DNA from: Dyella choica
GTDB taxonomy: Bacteria > Pseudomonadota > Gammaproteobacteria > Xanthomonadales > Rhodanobacteraceae
DNA length: 64,000 nucleotides
Assembly (NCBI RefSeq): GCF_003977665.1
Contig: NZ_RYYV01000001.1
Location: forward strand, 62,001-126,000
Direction: 5' to 3'
Shown: one piece after another, positions 22,678 to 30,546 of the stretch
How the letters are laid out: the number at the start of each line of letters is the position of its first letter
Position numbering within the stretch: the stretch's first letter is position 1
Notes under the pieces: generated by a model
The model's input: the letters and a program-made list of their open reading frames with translations, nothing else
Database searches by the model: none
What the model was told of the DNA's origin: nothing
Program-made: the position numbers and the translations under genes

Positions 22678-22909
22678 GTGTGCGGCTCTCCGGGTATGGG
22701 GACTGAAATCGATTCGTAGGCTCAAACCAGACTAGCAGGTTGGTTATTCCGCCCACCAGCGAAACGGAGCGAAAACCAGCCACGAATCCCGCACCCGGGT
22801 GGGTGCCCGATTCGTGCCGCCACGTTCATTGGTGGACCGAACCTGATGCGCGGAAAGTGCCAAACCCTCTCCGCGCCCTGGCTTGCTGGCCGGACCTGAA
22901 CGAATCGTC

Positions 22910-24202
22910 TCAGGCGCCGACCGGGCGCATCACCTCATCGAAGCTCAGGTTCTGCACGGTGGTCTTGGCGTGATCGGCCACCCACTCGGCTACCTGATCC
23001 TCCATGACGCGGTTCTGCAGCCCCGACATCAGCTGGGGGTCGCCGTTGTAGAGTTCAATGACCTTTTCCGGCTCCTCGTAGGTCGAGGCAATGGCGGCGA
23101 GCTGCTCGGCCAGAAGCGTACGGTCCAGCTTGAGCTCGTTCTTGCGGGCGAGCTCACCCATCAGCAGACCGGCGATAACGCGCAAGCGCGCGGCCGGAGC
23201 GGCGGCGTCGATCAGCTGTTGCGGGGGCTGCTGGCCGCGCGGCACGCTGGCTGCCGCCAGGTTCCGTGCCTCGCCCTGCACCATCAGGTTGGGCACCTCC
23301 AGGTCGCTGTGCGCCTGGGCCAGTTTCTCCGCCACCTGGGACTTCAGGCGGCCCATCAGGGCGGCCTTCAGTTCACGCTCCAGATTGGCGCGCACTTCTT
23401 TGCGGAAATGGTTCATGTCGCCATCGTCGATGCCGAACAGCTGGATGAACTCGGCATCCACTTCCGGCAGCTTCGGTTCCTGCACCTTCACAACCTTGAA
23501 GTTCACCTTGGCGGACTTGCCAGCGAGCTCCTGGTTGCGGAAGTCGACCGGGAACTCGATGTCGCTTTCGAACGCCTCACCCGCCTTGCGGCCGGTAAGC
23601 GCACCGTCCAGCGCCTTGAACAAGGTGCCGGAGCCCAACACGCTACCGGCGCGCTCCTGGCCTTCGGCCGGGAAGCGGTAGTCGCCGGCCACGGCGTCGT
23701 ATTCGAACATCACGAAATCGCCTTCCGCCGACGCGCGCTCGACTTCATTGAAGCTGCGGCGCTGCTGGCGCAGGGTTTCGATCATCTTCTCGATGTCGGG
23801 GTCGGTGACTTCGGCCACCGGGCGGCTGATTTCCAGCGCGGCAACATCGATTGCGGGGAATTCGGGCATCACTTCGAAGGTGGCCGTATAGGCGATTTCG
23901 CCATTTTCCGGCTGGCCGGTGGTATCGATGGAAGGGTTGGCGACGGGGCGCAGATTTTCCTTCTCGAAGGCTTCACGCAACGTGCTGCCGATCAGGTCCG
24001 ACAGCACCTCGCCGCGCACCTGAGCACCGAAGCGCTGCTGGATCACGTTGGCTGGCACCTTGCCCGGGCGAAAGCCCTTCAGGCGCACCGTGCGGCTCAT
24101 CTCCGCAATGCGCGCGCTGACTTGCGACTCAAATCGCTCCGCGGGAAATTTCACCGTGAGCTTGCGCTCGAGCTTGCCGACGTTTTCAACCGAAAACTGC
24201 AT
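22910..24202 (-). CDS. tig: Trigger factor
   Basis: Ribosome-associated chaperone with prolyl isomerase activity. 430 residues: N-terminal ribosome-binding domain including the signature GFRPGKVP (about 45-52), a FKBP-like domain (about 155-240: GDFVMFEYDAVA, PVDFRNQELAG) and the C-terminal substrate cradle. The C-terminus ends DEVMRPVGA. tRNA-Leu lies 85 bp upstream on the same strand. Confidence 0.97.
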   Translation of the reverse strand: MQFSVENVGKLERKLTVKFPAERFESQVSARIAEMSRTVRLKGFRPGKVPANVIQQRFGAQVRGEVLSDLIGSTLREAFEKENLRPVANPSIDTTGQPENGEIAYTATFEVMPEFPAIDVAALEISRPVAEVTDPDIEKMIETLRQQRRSFNEVERASAEGDFVMFEYDAVAGDYRFPAEGQERAGSVLGSGTLFKALDGALTGRKAGEAFESDIEFPVDFRNQELAGKSAKVNFKVVKVQEPKLPEVDAEFIQLFGIDDGDMNHFRKEVRANLERELKAALMGRLKSQVAEKLAQAHSDLEVPNLMVQGEARNLAAASVPRGQQPPQQLIDAAAPAARLRVIAGLLMGELARKNELKLDRTLLAEQLAAIASTYEEPEKVIELYNGDPQLMSGLQNRVMEDQVAEWVADHAKTTVQNLSFDEVMRPVGA

Positions 24203-24287
24203 GACGTCTCCTGGAATGTCCTGTTATGGCCCCGTAGCGGCGCCGAGGCGGCGTTACCCGCCCGCAATTCAGGCTCAAGGTATCCGA

Positions 24288-24374
24288 TGGTGCGAAAGAA
24301 GGGACTCGAACCCTTACGGGGGTTACCCGCTGGAACCTAAATCCAGTGCGTCTACCAATTCCGCCACTTTCGCA
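24288..24374 (-). tRNA. tRNA-Leu (TAG)
   Basis: 87-nt class II tRNA with long variable arm and CCA. Anticodon stem CTGGA/TCCAG with loop TTTAGGT, anticodon TAG. Confidence 0.97.
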
Positions 24375-24713
24375 TCGTTCGCCGGATTGCAAGCTGCGGA
24401 TACTCAATGCCCTTCTTGGGTCGAAAAAGACCGTCGAATGCCTGCCCTGCCGCGACCTGGGGCGATGGCTTGCCTTGCGCCAAAGAGGGGCATTTTACGG
24501 TTCGGCGACGGCCAAGCACAAGCGCGGGGCAGCTACATTCCGGCCAAGAGTGGACCGTCCGAGTTCTTCAAGCATTTCGCCGGATGACGCGGACATACGA
24601 CGCATTGCGCGTTGTGCCTCATGGAATGAGCATCAACGCGTGCGCGAAGCAAGCGTGGGCCAAAACACGAGCAAAGAAAAAAGCACCCGGGACACCCCGG
24701 GTGCTTTTTTAGC
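24375..24713. other. Spacer between tRNA-Leu and the five-tRNA operon (339 bp)
   Basis: Apart from the strong terminator at 24677-24710 I see nothing convincing. Short open frames of about 100 codons here lack ribosome sites and protein-like composition. Confidence 0.5.
24677..24710 (-). terminator. Terminator of the five-tRNA operon
   Basis: GCACCCGGG/CCCGGGTGC stem with a 4-nt loop, flanked by A6 and T6, so functional on either strand. It starts 3 bp past the CCA of tRNA-Lys. Confidence 0.9.
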
Positions 24714-24790
<77 letters not shown>

Positions 24791-24803
24791 GAACTGCTTA
24801 AAT

Positions 24804-24880
24804 TGGGGTGGACGATGGGACTCGAACCCACGACAACCGGAATCACAATCCGGTACTCTAACCAACTGAGCTACGCCCAC
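24804..24880 (-). tRNA. tRNA-His (GTG)
   Basis: Anticodon loop TTGTGAT gives GTG. CCA encoded; the base before the acceptor stem (24881) supplies the G-1 typical of tRNA-His. Confidence 0.97.
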
Positions 24881-24894
24881 CATAACCACGAAGC

Positions 24895-24971
24895 TGGCGC
24901 GCCCGACAGGAATCGAACCTGCAACCGTCGGCTTAGAAGGCCGATGCTCTATCCGGTTGAGCTACAGGCGC
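24895..24971 (-). tRNA. tRNA-Arg (TCT)
   Basis: 77 nt with CCA. Anticodon stem TCGGC/GCCGA, loop CTTCTAA, anticodon TCT. Confidence 0.96.
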
Positions 24972-24995
24972 TTTGACTAAAAGCAGAACACCTGC

Positions 24996-25073
24996 TGGTC
25001 GGGGCAGAGGGATTCGAACCCACGACATCCAGCTCCCAAAGCTGGCGCTCTACCAGGCTGAGCTATACCCCGA
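24996..25073 (-). tRNA. tRNA-Pro (TGG)
   Basis: 78 nt with CCA. Anticodon stem CCAGC/GCTGG, loop TTTGGGA, anticodon TGG. Confidence 0.96.
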
Positions 25074-25247
25074 TCCTTTTCGAAACCTAAGTCGGCTTTC
25101 GCAAACTTGAGCTTGGAAATGCTACGGGTGACACTCGGGCCCGTCAATCCGTATCGAACACGCCGGACTTCTTCGTCCGGTTTCATCACAAACGATGTTC
25201 TGCCTGCAATGCAGACACGAAGCCAATGACACCGTGCCTGGTAAATA

Positions 25248-25324
25248 TGGCGCGCCCGGAGAGATTCGAACTCCCGACCACCAAGTTCGTAGCCTGGTAC
25301 TCTATCCAACTGAGCTACGGGCGC
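25248..25324 (-). tRNA. tRNA-Arg (ACG)
   Basis: 77 nt with CCA. Anticodon loop CTACGAA, anticodon ACG (wobble A expected to be deaminated to inosine). First gene of the operon; a gap of about 174 bp without genes separates it from tRNA-Pro. Confidence 0.96.
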
Positions 25325-25388
25325 GTGGTTTAACACCTTTTACCCTGGCGACCTGCCGAAACCGGAAGCCGCCGAAGCAAGAAGCGGA

Positions 25389-25417
25389 ATTATTCAGGTA
25401 CAGGGCTCGGCCGTCAA
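25389..25417 (-). promoter_or_regulatory. sigma70 promoter for the five-tRNA operon
   Basis: Minus strand TTGACG (25417-25412), 17-bp spacer, AATAAT (25394-25389), 65 bp before tRNA-Arg(ACG). The -35 matches that of the other tRNA operon in the window. Confidence 0.7.
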
Positions 25418-25474
25418 TACTCTTTGTGAAATTTTTTTGAAACGCCGAGCATTCTCTGCCGTAGCAACCACCCC

Positions 25475-26278
25475 TCACACGCCATTGAGCGTGAACTCGT
25501 CGGCATCCATCCAGGCTGGAAAGCGCTCGCGATGCTGCAGCAAGGCCGCAGGATCCATCGCGACGGTCACGACCTGCTCCTGCGGGCCTAGTTCGACCAG
25601 CGGCTCGCCCACCGGATCGATCACTGCACTGTCTCCCGCGTAAGGCAAATCGTTGCCGTCCACGCCCACGCGATTGACGCCGATCACGTAAGCGAGGTTT
25701 TCAATCGCGCGCGCCCGCAGCAGCGTGCGCCAAGGCTGCCTTCGCGGCGCCGGCCAATTGGCGACGAACAGCGCCAGGTCGTAGTCCATGCCAGCTGTCG
25801 CCGATGCCAGGCGGCGATTGCGCAGCCACACCGGAAAACGCAGGTCGTAGCAGACCTGCGGCAGGATGCGCCAGCCGTTCAGCTCGACGATGAGACGCCG
25901 GGAGCCGCCGCCATAGCGCGTGTGCTCGCCAGCCATGCGGAACAAGTGGCGCTTGTCGTACTGCTCGTAGCTGCCATCCGGACGCGCCCAAATCAGGCGG
26001 TTATAGACCTTGTCGCCCTCACGGATGGCAAGGCTGCCGGTCACGACGGCTTTCACCTCGCCCGCCAGCGCGCGCATCCAGGCCACGCCCTCCCCTGCCA
26101 TGCCTTCCGCACTGACTCGCGTGTCATTGCTGAAGCCGGAAAGAAAAGTTTCCGGCAGCACGACGAGATCGCTTTGCCCTGCTACGCGTCGCACCAGTTC
26201 GCCGTAGTACTCACGATTGGCCGGCGCATCGTGCCAGCGCGTAGCGCCCTGCACGAGCGAAACGTTCAGAGTTTGCAT
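25475..26278 (-). CDS. yafV: Carbon-nitrogen hydrolase, probable omega-amidase (YafV/Nit2-like)
   Basis: A 267-residue nitrilase-superfamily enzyme. The triad is seen as Glu in VVLPETFLSGF, Lys in QYDKRHLFRMAGEH and Cys in LPQVCYDLRFPVWLR. The DKRHLF and CYDLRFP wording fits YafV/omega-amidase, which hydrolyses 2-oxoglutaramate or 2-oxosuccinamate left by glutamine-dependent transaminases. ATG 26278 has GGAG five bases upstream. It overlaps the 3' end of the aminotransferase gene by 13 bp, which supports a joint transaminase/omega-amidase pathway. Confidence 0.87.
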   Translation of the reverse strand: MQTLNVSLVQGATRWHDAPANREYYGELVRRVAGQSDLVVLPETFLSGFSNDTRVSAEGMAGEGVAWMRALAGEVKAVVTGSLAIREGDKVYNRLIWARPDGSYEQYDKRHLFRMAGEHTRYGGGSRRLIVELNGWRILPQVCYDLRFPVWLRNRRLASATAGMDYDLALFVANWPAPRRQPWRTLLRARAIENLAYVIGVNRVGVDGNDLPYAGDSAVIDPVGEPLVELGPQEQVVTVAMDPAALLQHRERFPAWMDADEFTLNGV

Positions 26279-27411
26279 AGACGCTCCGCACCGGCCTGCA
26301 TCGTAGCGTCGCTTTTGGCGAAACAAAGTCGCAGCAGGTGCGTACCCGGCGCTTTTTCATAGAACGGAGTCAACGGGATGGCTGCCACGCCACCTTCCTT
26401 TACCAGCCATTCGCAGAATGCGACGTCGCCCTCGTTGCGAATGGCCGAATAGTCGACCAACTGGAAATAGCCGCCAGGCACGTCCAGCAATTTCAGCCGC
26501 GACGGCGCCAGCAGCTGGCGGAAGCGGTCGCGCTTGGCCTGATAGAACGCCGGCAATTCCAGGTAATGCTCGGGCGTGCTGGCCAGGAATTGGGCAAACG
26601 CCACCTGTGCCGGATGAAAGGTGCAGAACGTGAGGTATTGGTGCACCTTGCGGAATTCCGCGGAAAGCTTCGCCGGCGCCACCGCGTACCCCACTTTCCA
26701 GCCGGTGCAGTGGTAGGTCTTGCCAAAGCTGGACACCACGATGCTGCGCGCAGCCAGTTCCGGATGACGCAGCACGCTCTGATGTTCGGCGCCGTCGTAG
26801 ACGATGTGTTCGTACACTTCGTCGGACAGCACGACGATCGGCGTATCGCGCACGATGGCCGCCAGCTCGTCGAGATCCTGCGCCGACAGCACCGCACCGG
26901 AAGGATTGTGCGGGCTGTTGATCAGTATCATGCGCGTGCGGGGGGTGATTGCGTCGCGCACGCGCTGCCAGTCGATCGAAAAGCTCGGTACGGCAAGCGG
27001 GATATGCACTGCACGAGCGCCTTGCAACTCAATTGCAGGCTCATAGGAGTCATACGCCGGATCGAATACGATCACTTCCTCGCCAGCGCGCACGACCGCG
27101 GCGATGGCGGCGAACAGTGCCTCGGTAGCGCCGGACGTTACCGTGACATCGCTATCCGGACTGACTTCATGCCCGTACAGCCGCCCGGTCTTCAGCGCAA
27201 TCTGTTCGCGCAGCGCGGCCGTGCCAATGCCCGGTGCATATTGGTTGAGGCCATCGGCCATGGCCCGACTCAATGCGTCGCGCAGCGCCTCAGGCGGCTC
27301 AAAATCGGGAAACCCCTGGCCGAGATTTACCGCCTTGTGCTGCAAGGCTAGATGACTCATCACGCTGAAAATGGTGGTGCCGACTTTCGGAAGCTTGGTT
27401 TCGATGGTCAT
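26266..27411 (-). CDS. ybdL: PLP-dependent methionine/aromatic aminotransferase (YbdL-like)
   Basis: A class I/II aminotransferase of 381 residues. Features: NLGQGFPDFEPP near the N-terminus (typical of YbdL/KAT-type enzymes), VTSGATEALFAAI, INSPHNPSGAV, LSDEVYEHIVYDG and the PLP lysine in SSFGKTYHCTGWKVGY. YbdL favours methionine, histidine and phenylalanine; acting in methionine salvage it would convert 4-methylthio-2-oxobutyrate to methionine with glutamine as donor. The overlapping omega-amidase and the mtnA gene at 62-63 kb fit that role. ATG 27411 is used; a TTG two codons upstream is possible, and no strong ribosome site is visible. Confidence 0.87.
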   Translation of the reverse strand: MTIETKLPKVGTTIFSVMSHLALQHKAVNLGQGFPDFEPPEALRDALSRAMADGLNQYAPGIGTAALREQIALKTGRLYGHEVSPDSDVTVTSGATEALFAAIAAVVRAGEEVIVFDPAYDSYEPAIELQGARAVHIPLAVPSFSIDWQRVRDAITPRTRMILINSPHNPSGAVLSAQDLDELAAIVRDTPIVVLSDEVYEHIVYDGAEHQSVLRHPELAARSIVVSSFGKTYHCTGWKVGYAVAPAKLSAEFRKVHQYLTFCTFHPAQVAFAQFLASTPEHYLELPAFYQAKRDRFRQLLAPSRLKLLDVPGGYFQLVDYSAIRNEGDVAFCEWLVKEGGVAAIPLTPFYEKAPGTHLLRLCFAKSDATMQAGAERLCKL

Positions 27412-27500
27412 GGGCAAGGGTATGGATGGCTAAACGCGAAGACTAGCATGGCTTTAAGGATGCCCTGATCCATTCCACGAACCGCACTGCATGCATGGCA

Positions 27501-27584
27501 GGCGGAGTGTAGGCTGGGATGGCAATCCCAGCATCGGGATGTCGCATGCAAAGCTGGGATTATCATCCCAGCCTACACTCCGCC
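27501..27584. repeat. REP/BIME-like palindromic element (full pair)
   Basis: Perfect 20-bp outer arms (27501-27520 and 27565-27584), each arm containing GTAGGCTGGGAT or its complement. Inside, each half can fold alone as GCTGGGAT-loop-ATCCCAGC. Two REP units in inverted orientation. Confidence 0.85.
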
Positions 27585-27690
27585 CGACGCGCACCCGCTG
27601 CCGCCCCAAAGCGTGCGGCTCCAACATTCTAAATTTTAATTGCAGGGTGACGTCCAGGAGGCCGGGTGCGCGCAATAGATCAGGGCTTCC

Positions 27691-28680
27691 TTAAGGGGAT
27701 GCTTGTTTCGATGCATTCAGGTCGTTGAGCGGCCGGGTCTTGCACCTCTCGTGACTCAGGCGCGTCGCCTCCGGCAGACGCTCCGCAAAAAAATCCACCA
27801 GGGCTCGCACACCAGGCAACATGCCGCGACGGCTTGGATAAACGAAATGCATCACGCCCTCCGGCGCGCTCCAATCCGGGAGCAAGGCCTCGACATCCCC
27901 GCGGAGGATGGCCGGGGCACAAACGAATTCGGGCAAAAGCGCCACGCCTATGCCGGCACGCGCCGCTTCCAGCAACATCGCGAAATCACCGGTGATGAGG
28001 CGCGCCTGGACTTCCACACTCACCCGCTCGCCCTTGATGTCGCTCAGCTCCCATATTTGCGGGCCTTCATGTTCATGCATGGATACGACCGGCAGGCGTG
28101 CCAGATCGCTGGGATGCGAAGGGCGGCCATAGGTCTTGAGCAAGGAAGGGCTCGCGATCGGCAACACACGCGACTGGCCGAAGCTGCGCAGGATCATGTT
28201 GGCATCGGTATCGAGCCGGTTCCGCACTCGAATGGCCAGATCGTAGCCTTCGTTGATGAGATCCACGCGGCGGTCGTTCGAGAGCACCCGCACCTGCAGT
28301 TTCGGGTACATCGCCATGAATTCCGGCAGCAGATGGGCAAGCACCGTCTGCGTGAGCGACACCGGACAGCTCAACCTGACTACGCCACGCGGCTCGGCCC
28401 GTAGTTCGTCCACGGCGTCCTGCGCGGCCCGCGCCTCTTCTAGCACCGCGCGGCAGTGGCCGTAGAAGCGCTCGCCCACCTCAGTGACCACGAAGCGCCG
28501 CGTGGTCCGCTGCAACAGCCGCACGCCCAGACGCTCCTCCAACTGCGCGATGCGCTTGCTTAAGCGGGACTTGGGCACCCCCAAGGCACGCCCTGCGGCC
28601 GAAAAGCCCCCCTGATCGACCACGGAGGCGAAGAAGTACAGGTCGTTCAGGTCCTGCATGGCGCCTGGCAGTGCATTCAT
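27691..28680 (-). CDS. LysR-family transcriptional regulator
   Basis: A 329-residue regulator: N-terminal winged helix (about 10-70; FSAAGRALGVPKSRLSKRIAQLEERLG) and a type 2 periplasmic-binding effector domain (about 100-300). GGGA lies seven bases before the ATG at 28680. It is divergent from the azoreductase gene with a 117-bp intergenic region that contains a dyad; LysR regulators usually control such a divergent neighbour. Sequence resembles the quinone/electrophile-responsive QhpR/YhaJ-type group, but the effector is not deducible. The C-terminus runs about 20 residues beyond the usual end. Confidence 0.9.
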   Translation of the reverse strand: MNALPGAMQDLNDLYFFASVVDQGGFSAAGRALGVPKSRLSKRIAQLEERLGVRLLQRTTRRFVVTEVGERFYGHCRAVLEEARAAQDAVDELRAEPRGVVRLSCPVSLTQTVLAHLLPEFMAMYPKLQVRVLSNDRRVDLINEGYDLAIRVRNRLDTDANMILRSFGQSRVLPIASPSLLKTYGRPSHPSDLARLPVVSMHEHEGPQIWELSDIKGERVSVEVQARLITGDFAMLLEAARAGIGVALLPEFVCAPAILRGDVEALLPDWSAPEGVMHFVYPSRRGMLPGVRALVDFFAERLPEATRLSHERCKTRPLNDLNASKQASP

Positions 28681-28695
28681 CGTCGTTTCCCTTGA

Positions 28696-28728
28696 GGAAC
28701 GATAAGTTCCGAAAGCCCTATCTTATCG
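28696..28728. promoter_or_regulatory. Dyad between LysR gene and azoR
   Basis: CGATAAG (28700-28706) and its complement CTTATCG (28722-28728) with a 15-bp spacer; the left half also sits in the palindrome GGAACGATAAGTTCC (28696-28710). A candidate LysR-type binding site for the divergent promoters. Confidence 0.5.
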
Positions 28729-28797
28729 GTAGTTTGTTCCGGATCTATCTTTAATTCCAACGTCGGCCCGCCCGACATTGGATGTGGAGATACCACC

Positions 28798-29379
28798 ATG
28801 AAACTTTTGCATCTTGACGCCAGCTCACTGGGCTCGCACTCCGTCTCGCGCGAACTGAGCGCGGCGGTCGTCGATCAACTCGCCCGCGAATACCCCTCGC
28901 TGCAGATCACTTACCGCGACCTGAGTGCGCATCCCCTGCCGCACTGGACGCCGGTGATGGATGCCCAAAGCAGCGCAGCCCAGCTCGGGCAGGCGGTGAT
29001 GGATGAGTTCCTGGAGGCCGACATCCTGGTGATCGGTGCCCCCATGTACAACTTCGGCATTCCCAGCCAGCTGAAGGCCTGGATCGACCGGATCGTGGTG
29101 GCTGGCAAGACGTTTCGCTATACCGAGGCAGGCCCGGAAGGACTGGCGGGCGGCAAGCGCGTGATCATCGCTTCCAGCCGTGGCGGCGTGTATAGCACCG
29201 GCCCGGCCGCCGGCCTGGATTTCCAGGAAAACTATCTGCGCGCCGTACTCGGCTTCATCGGCATCGACGATCTCCAGTTCATCCGCGCCGAAGGCGTGAA
29301 CCTGAGCGCCGAACACAAGGTGAAGGCCATCGCCACGGCTCGCCACTCCATCGGCTCCCTGGCCAGCAAAGCCGCCTGA
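28798..29379 (+). CDS. azoR: FMN-dependent NADH:quinone oxidoreductase / azoreductase
   Basis: A flavodoxin-fold enzyme of 193 residues that reduces quinones and azo compounds with NADH in the cytosol. The FMN loop is DASSLGSHSVSREL (about 7-20); PMYNFGIPSQLKAWIDRI (about 82-99) and SSRGGVYS (about 126-133) are the other flavin-binding segments. Ribosome site GTGGAG. Divergent from a LysR regulator, so probably induced by quinones or electrophiles. A terminator follows. Confidence 0.93.
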   Translation: MKLLHLDASSLGSHSVSRELSAAVVDQLAREYPSLQITYRDLSAHPLPHWTPVMDAQSSAAQLGQAVMDEFLEADILVIGAPMYNFGIPSQLKAWIDRIVVAGKTFRYTEAGPEGLAGGKRVIIASSRGGVYSTGPAAGLDFQENYLRAVLGFIGIDDLQFIRAEGVNLSAEHKVKAIATARHSIGSLASKAA

Positions 29380-29411
29380 TAGAGCGGCTCCCCCGCCATC
29401 CCCTCCCTGGT

Positions 29412-29440
29412 GAGCGCCCTGAACCGGGCGCTCTTTTTTT
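29412..29440 (+). terminator. Terminator of azoR
   Basis: GAGCGCCC/GGGCGCTC stem followed by T7, 32 bp after the azoR stop. Confidence 0.9.
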
Positions 29441-29514
29441 GCCTTCCGCGCTAAACAAAATCCATCCGCGCCGACCAGCCATCGAGCGATCTTTTCTGCC
29501 TGCGTGGTGCCGGC

Positions 29515-30513
29515 TCAACGGCCAAACCGGATTTCACCACCGTCATGCTCGCGATCCCACCCGCGCAGTTCATCGCGAATGTGCGCAATGCGCTGGCGCC
29601 CCAAGGCGTTGCGCTCTTCATCCAGCACCTGGCCATCGAGCAATTCGGCTAGGCGTTGCGCGGTGGGCAACATCGCATCCCACGCGTCCAGTGCCGTGAC
29701 AGGCCCCGGTAGCGTCATGAAGAAGCTCAGGCCTGGCGTACGCAAGGTATCGAGCCGGGTCAGATCGAAACTGCCGGGCTTGAGCATATTGGCCACGCTG
29801 AAGATCGGCCCCGCTTCGCGCCGGCCATCCACCAGGCGGTGGTAGATGCCCATGTCGCCGTATTCCAGACCGGCCTTTTCTGCGGCGACGATCAAATCCG
29901 CGCCGTTGAAGGCGTGACCTTCGCGCGCCATCACGAACAGGCTGACGATGCGTTCCACCGGCATTTGCGTAGGACGCCTGCCTAAATCCGAACGCGGCGG
30001 AACACGCGGAGCTGCCGCCGACACGGATGCCGATGCAGGCGCCTGTACTGGCGTGGGCGAGGGTGTGGCGATCGGCGCCTGCTCAACTGGCGTTGCCGCG
30101 CGCACCATTTCCGGCTGCGACGGCGAACGCAACATTTCCACGATGGCAGCGGACTGCCCGGTCGGATTGGGGTTGTGCGCGGCCTCATGCCGTTGATCGG
30201 CCAGTGTGGCACCCAGCTTCTCCAGCTCGGCGCGCAGGTTTACATCCAGCTCGCCCTGGTGCGGCTCGGCTTCCCTGAACAAGGGATCCATGTGATCCGG
30301 CGAACCGCCAACGGACGCCTCGCCCTCTTCAGCCGGCTCGCCCAGGGTAGGTTCGCGCCGCTCGGTGCCCGGCTCGGCCACGAGACGCCGCTTGCCCTGC
30401 TCCCGCTTCGGTTCGCCGAACAGCCATACCAGCAGCAGCACGATGACACCGGCGATCGCCAGCGGAATGCCGACCCAGGGGTTCCACGCAATAGCCAATT
30501 CGGATCCAAGCAT
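29515..30513 (-). CDS. zipA: Cell division protein ZipA
   Basis: Tethers FtsZ to the inner membrane at the division site. 332 residues: N-terminal membrane anchor (VGIPLAIAGVIVLLLVWLFG, within the first 35), a long charged then Pro/Ala/Ser-rich linker (about 40-195) and the FtsZ-binding ZipA domain (about 200-325; ERIVSLFVMAREGHAFNG, LSFFMTLPGP). AAGG sits before ATG 30513; an ATG three codons upstream is too close to it. It follows smc after 33 bp, as in Xanthomonadales, but ligA, which often follows, is absent here. Confidence 0.9.
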   Translation of the reverse strand: MLGSELAIAWNPWVGIPLAIAGVIVLLLVWLFGEPKREQGKRRLVAEPGTERREPTLGEPAEEGEASVGGSPDHMDPLFREAEPHQGELDVNLRAELEKLGATLADQRHEAAHNPNPTGQSAAIVEMLRSPSQPEMVRAATPVEQAPIATPSPTPVQAPASASVSAAAPRVPPRSDLGRRPTQMPVERIVSLFVMAREGHAFNGADLIVAAEKAGLEYGDMGIYHRLVDGRREAGPIFSVANMLKPGSFDLTRLDTLRTPGLSFFMTLPGPVTALDAWDAMLPTAQRLAELLDGQVLDEERNALGRQRIAHIRDELRGWDREHDGGEIRFGR

Positions 30514-30546
30514 GATGAACATCCTTAACTTTAAGCGGCCTCAACC

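Noticed and set aside
22048-22725. Longer start for ClpP at 22725
   Set aside because: No ribosome site; ATG 22677 has GGAG and gives normal length.
24407-24712. Possible small protein genes in the tRNA-Leu to tRNA-Lys spacer
   Set aside because: Two overlapping frames lack ribosome sites, run through the terminator, and have biased composition.
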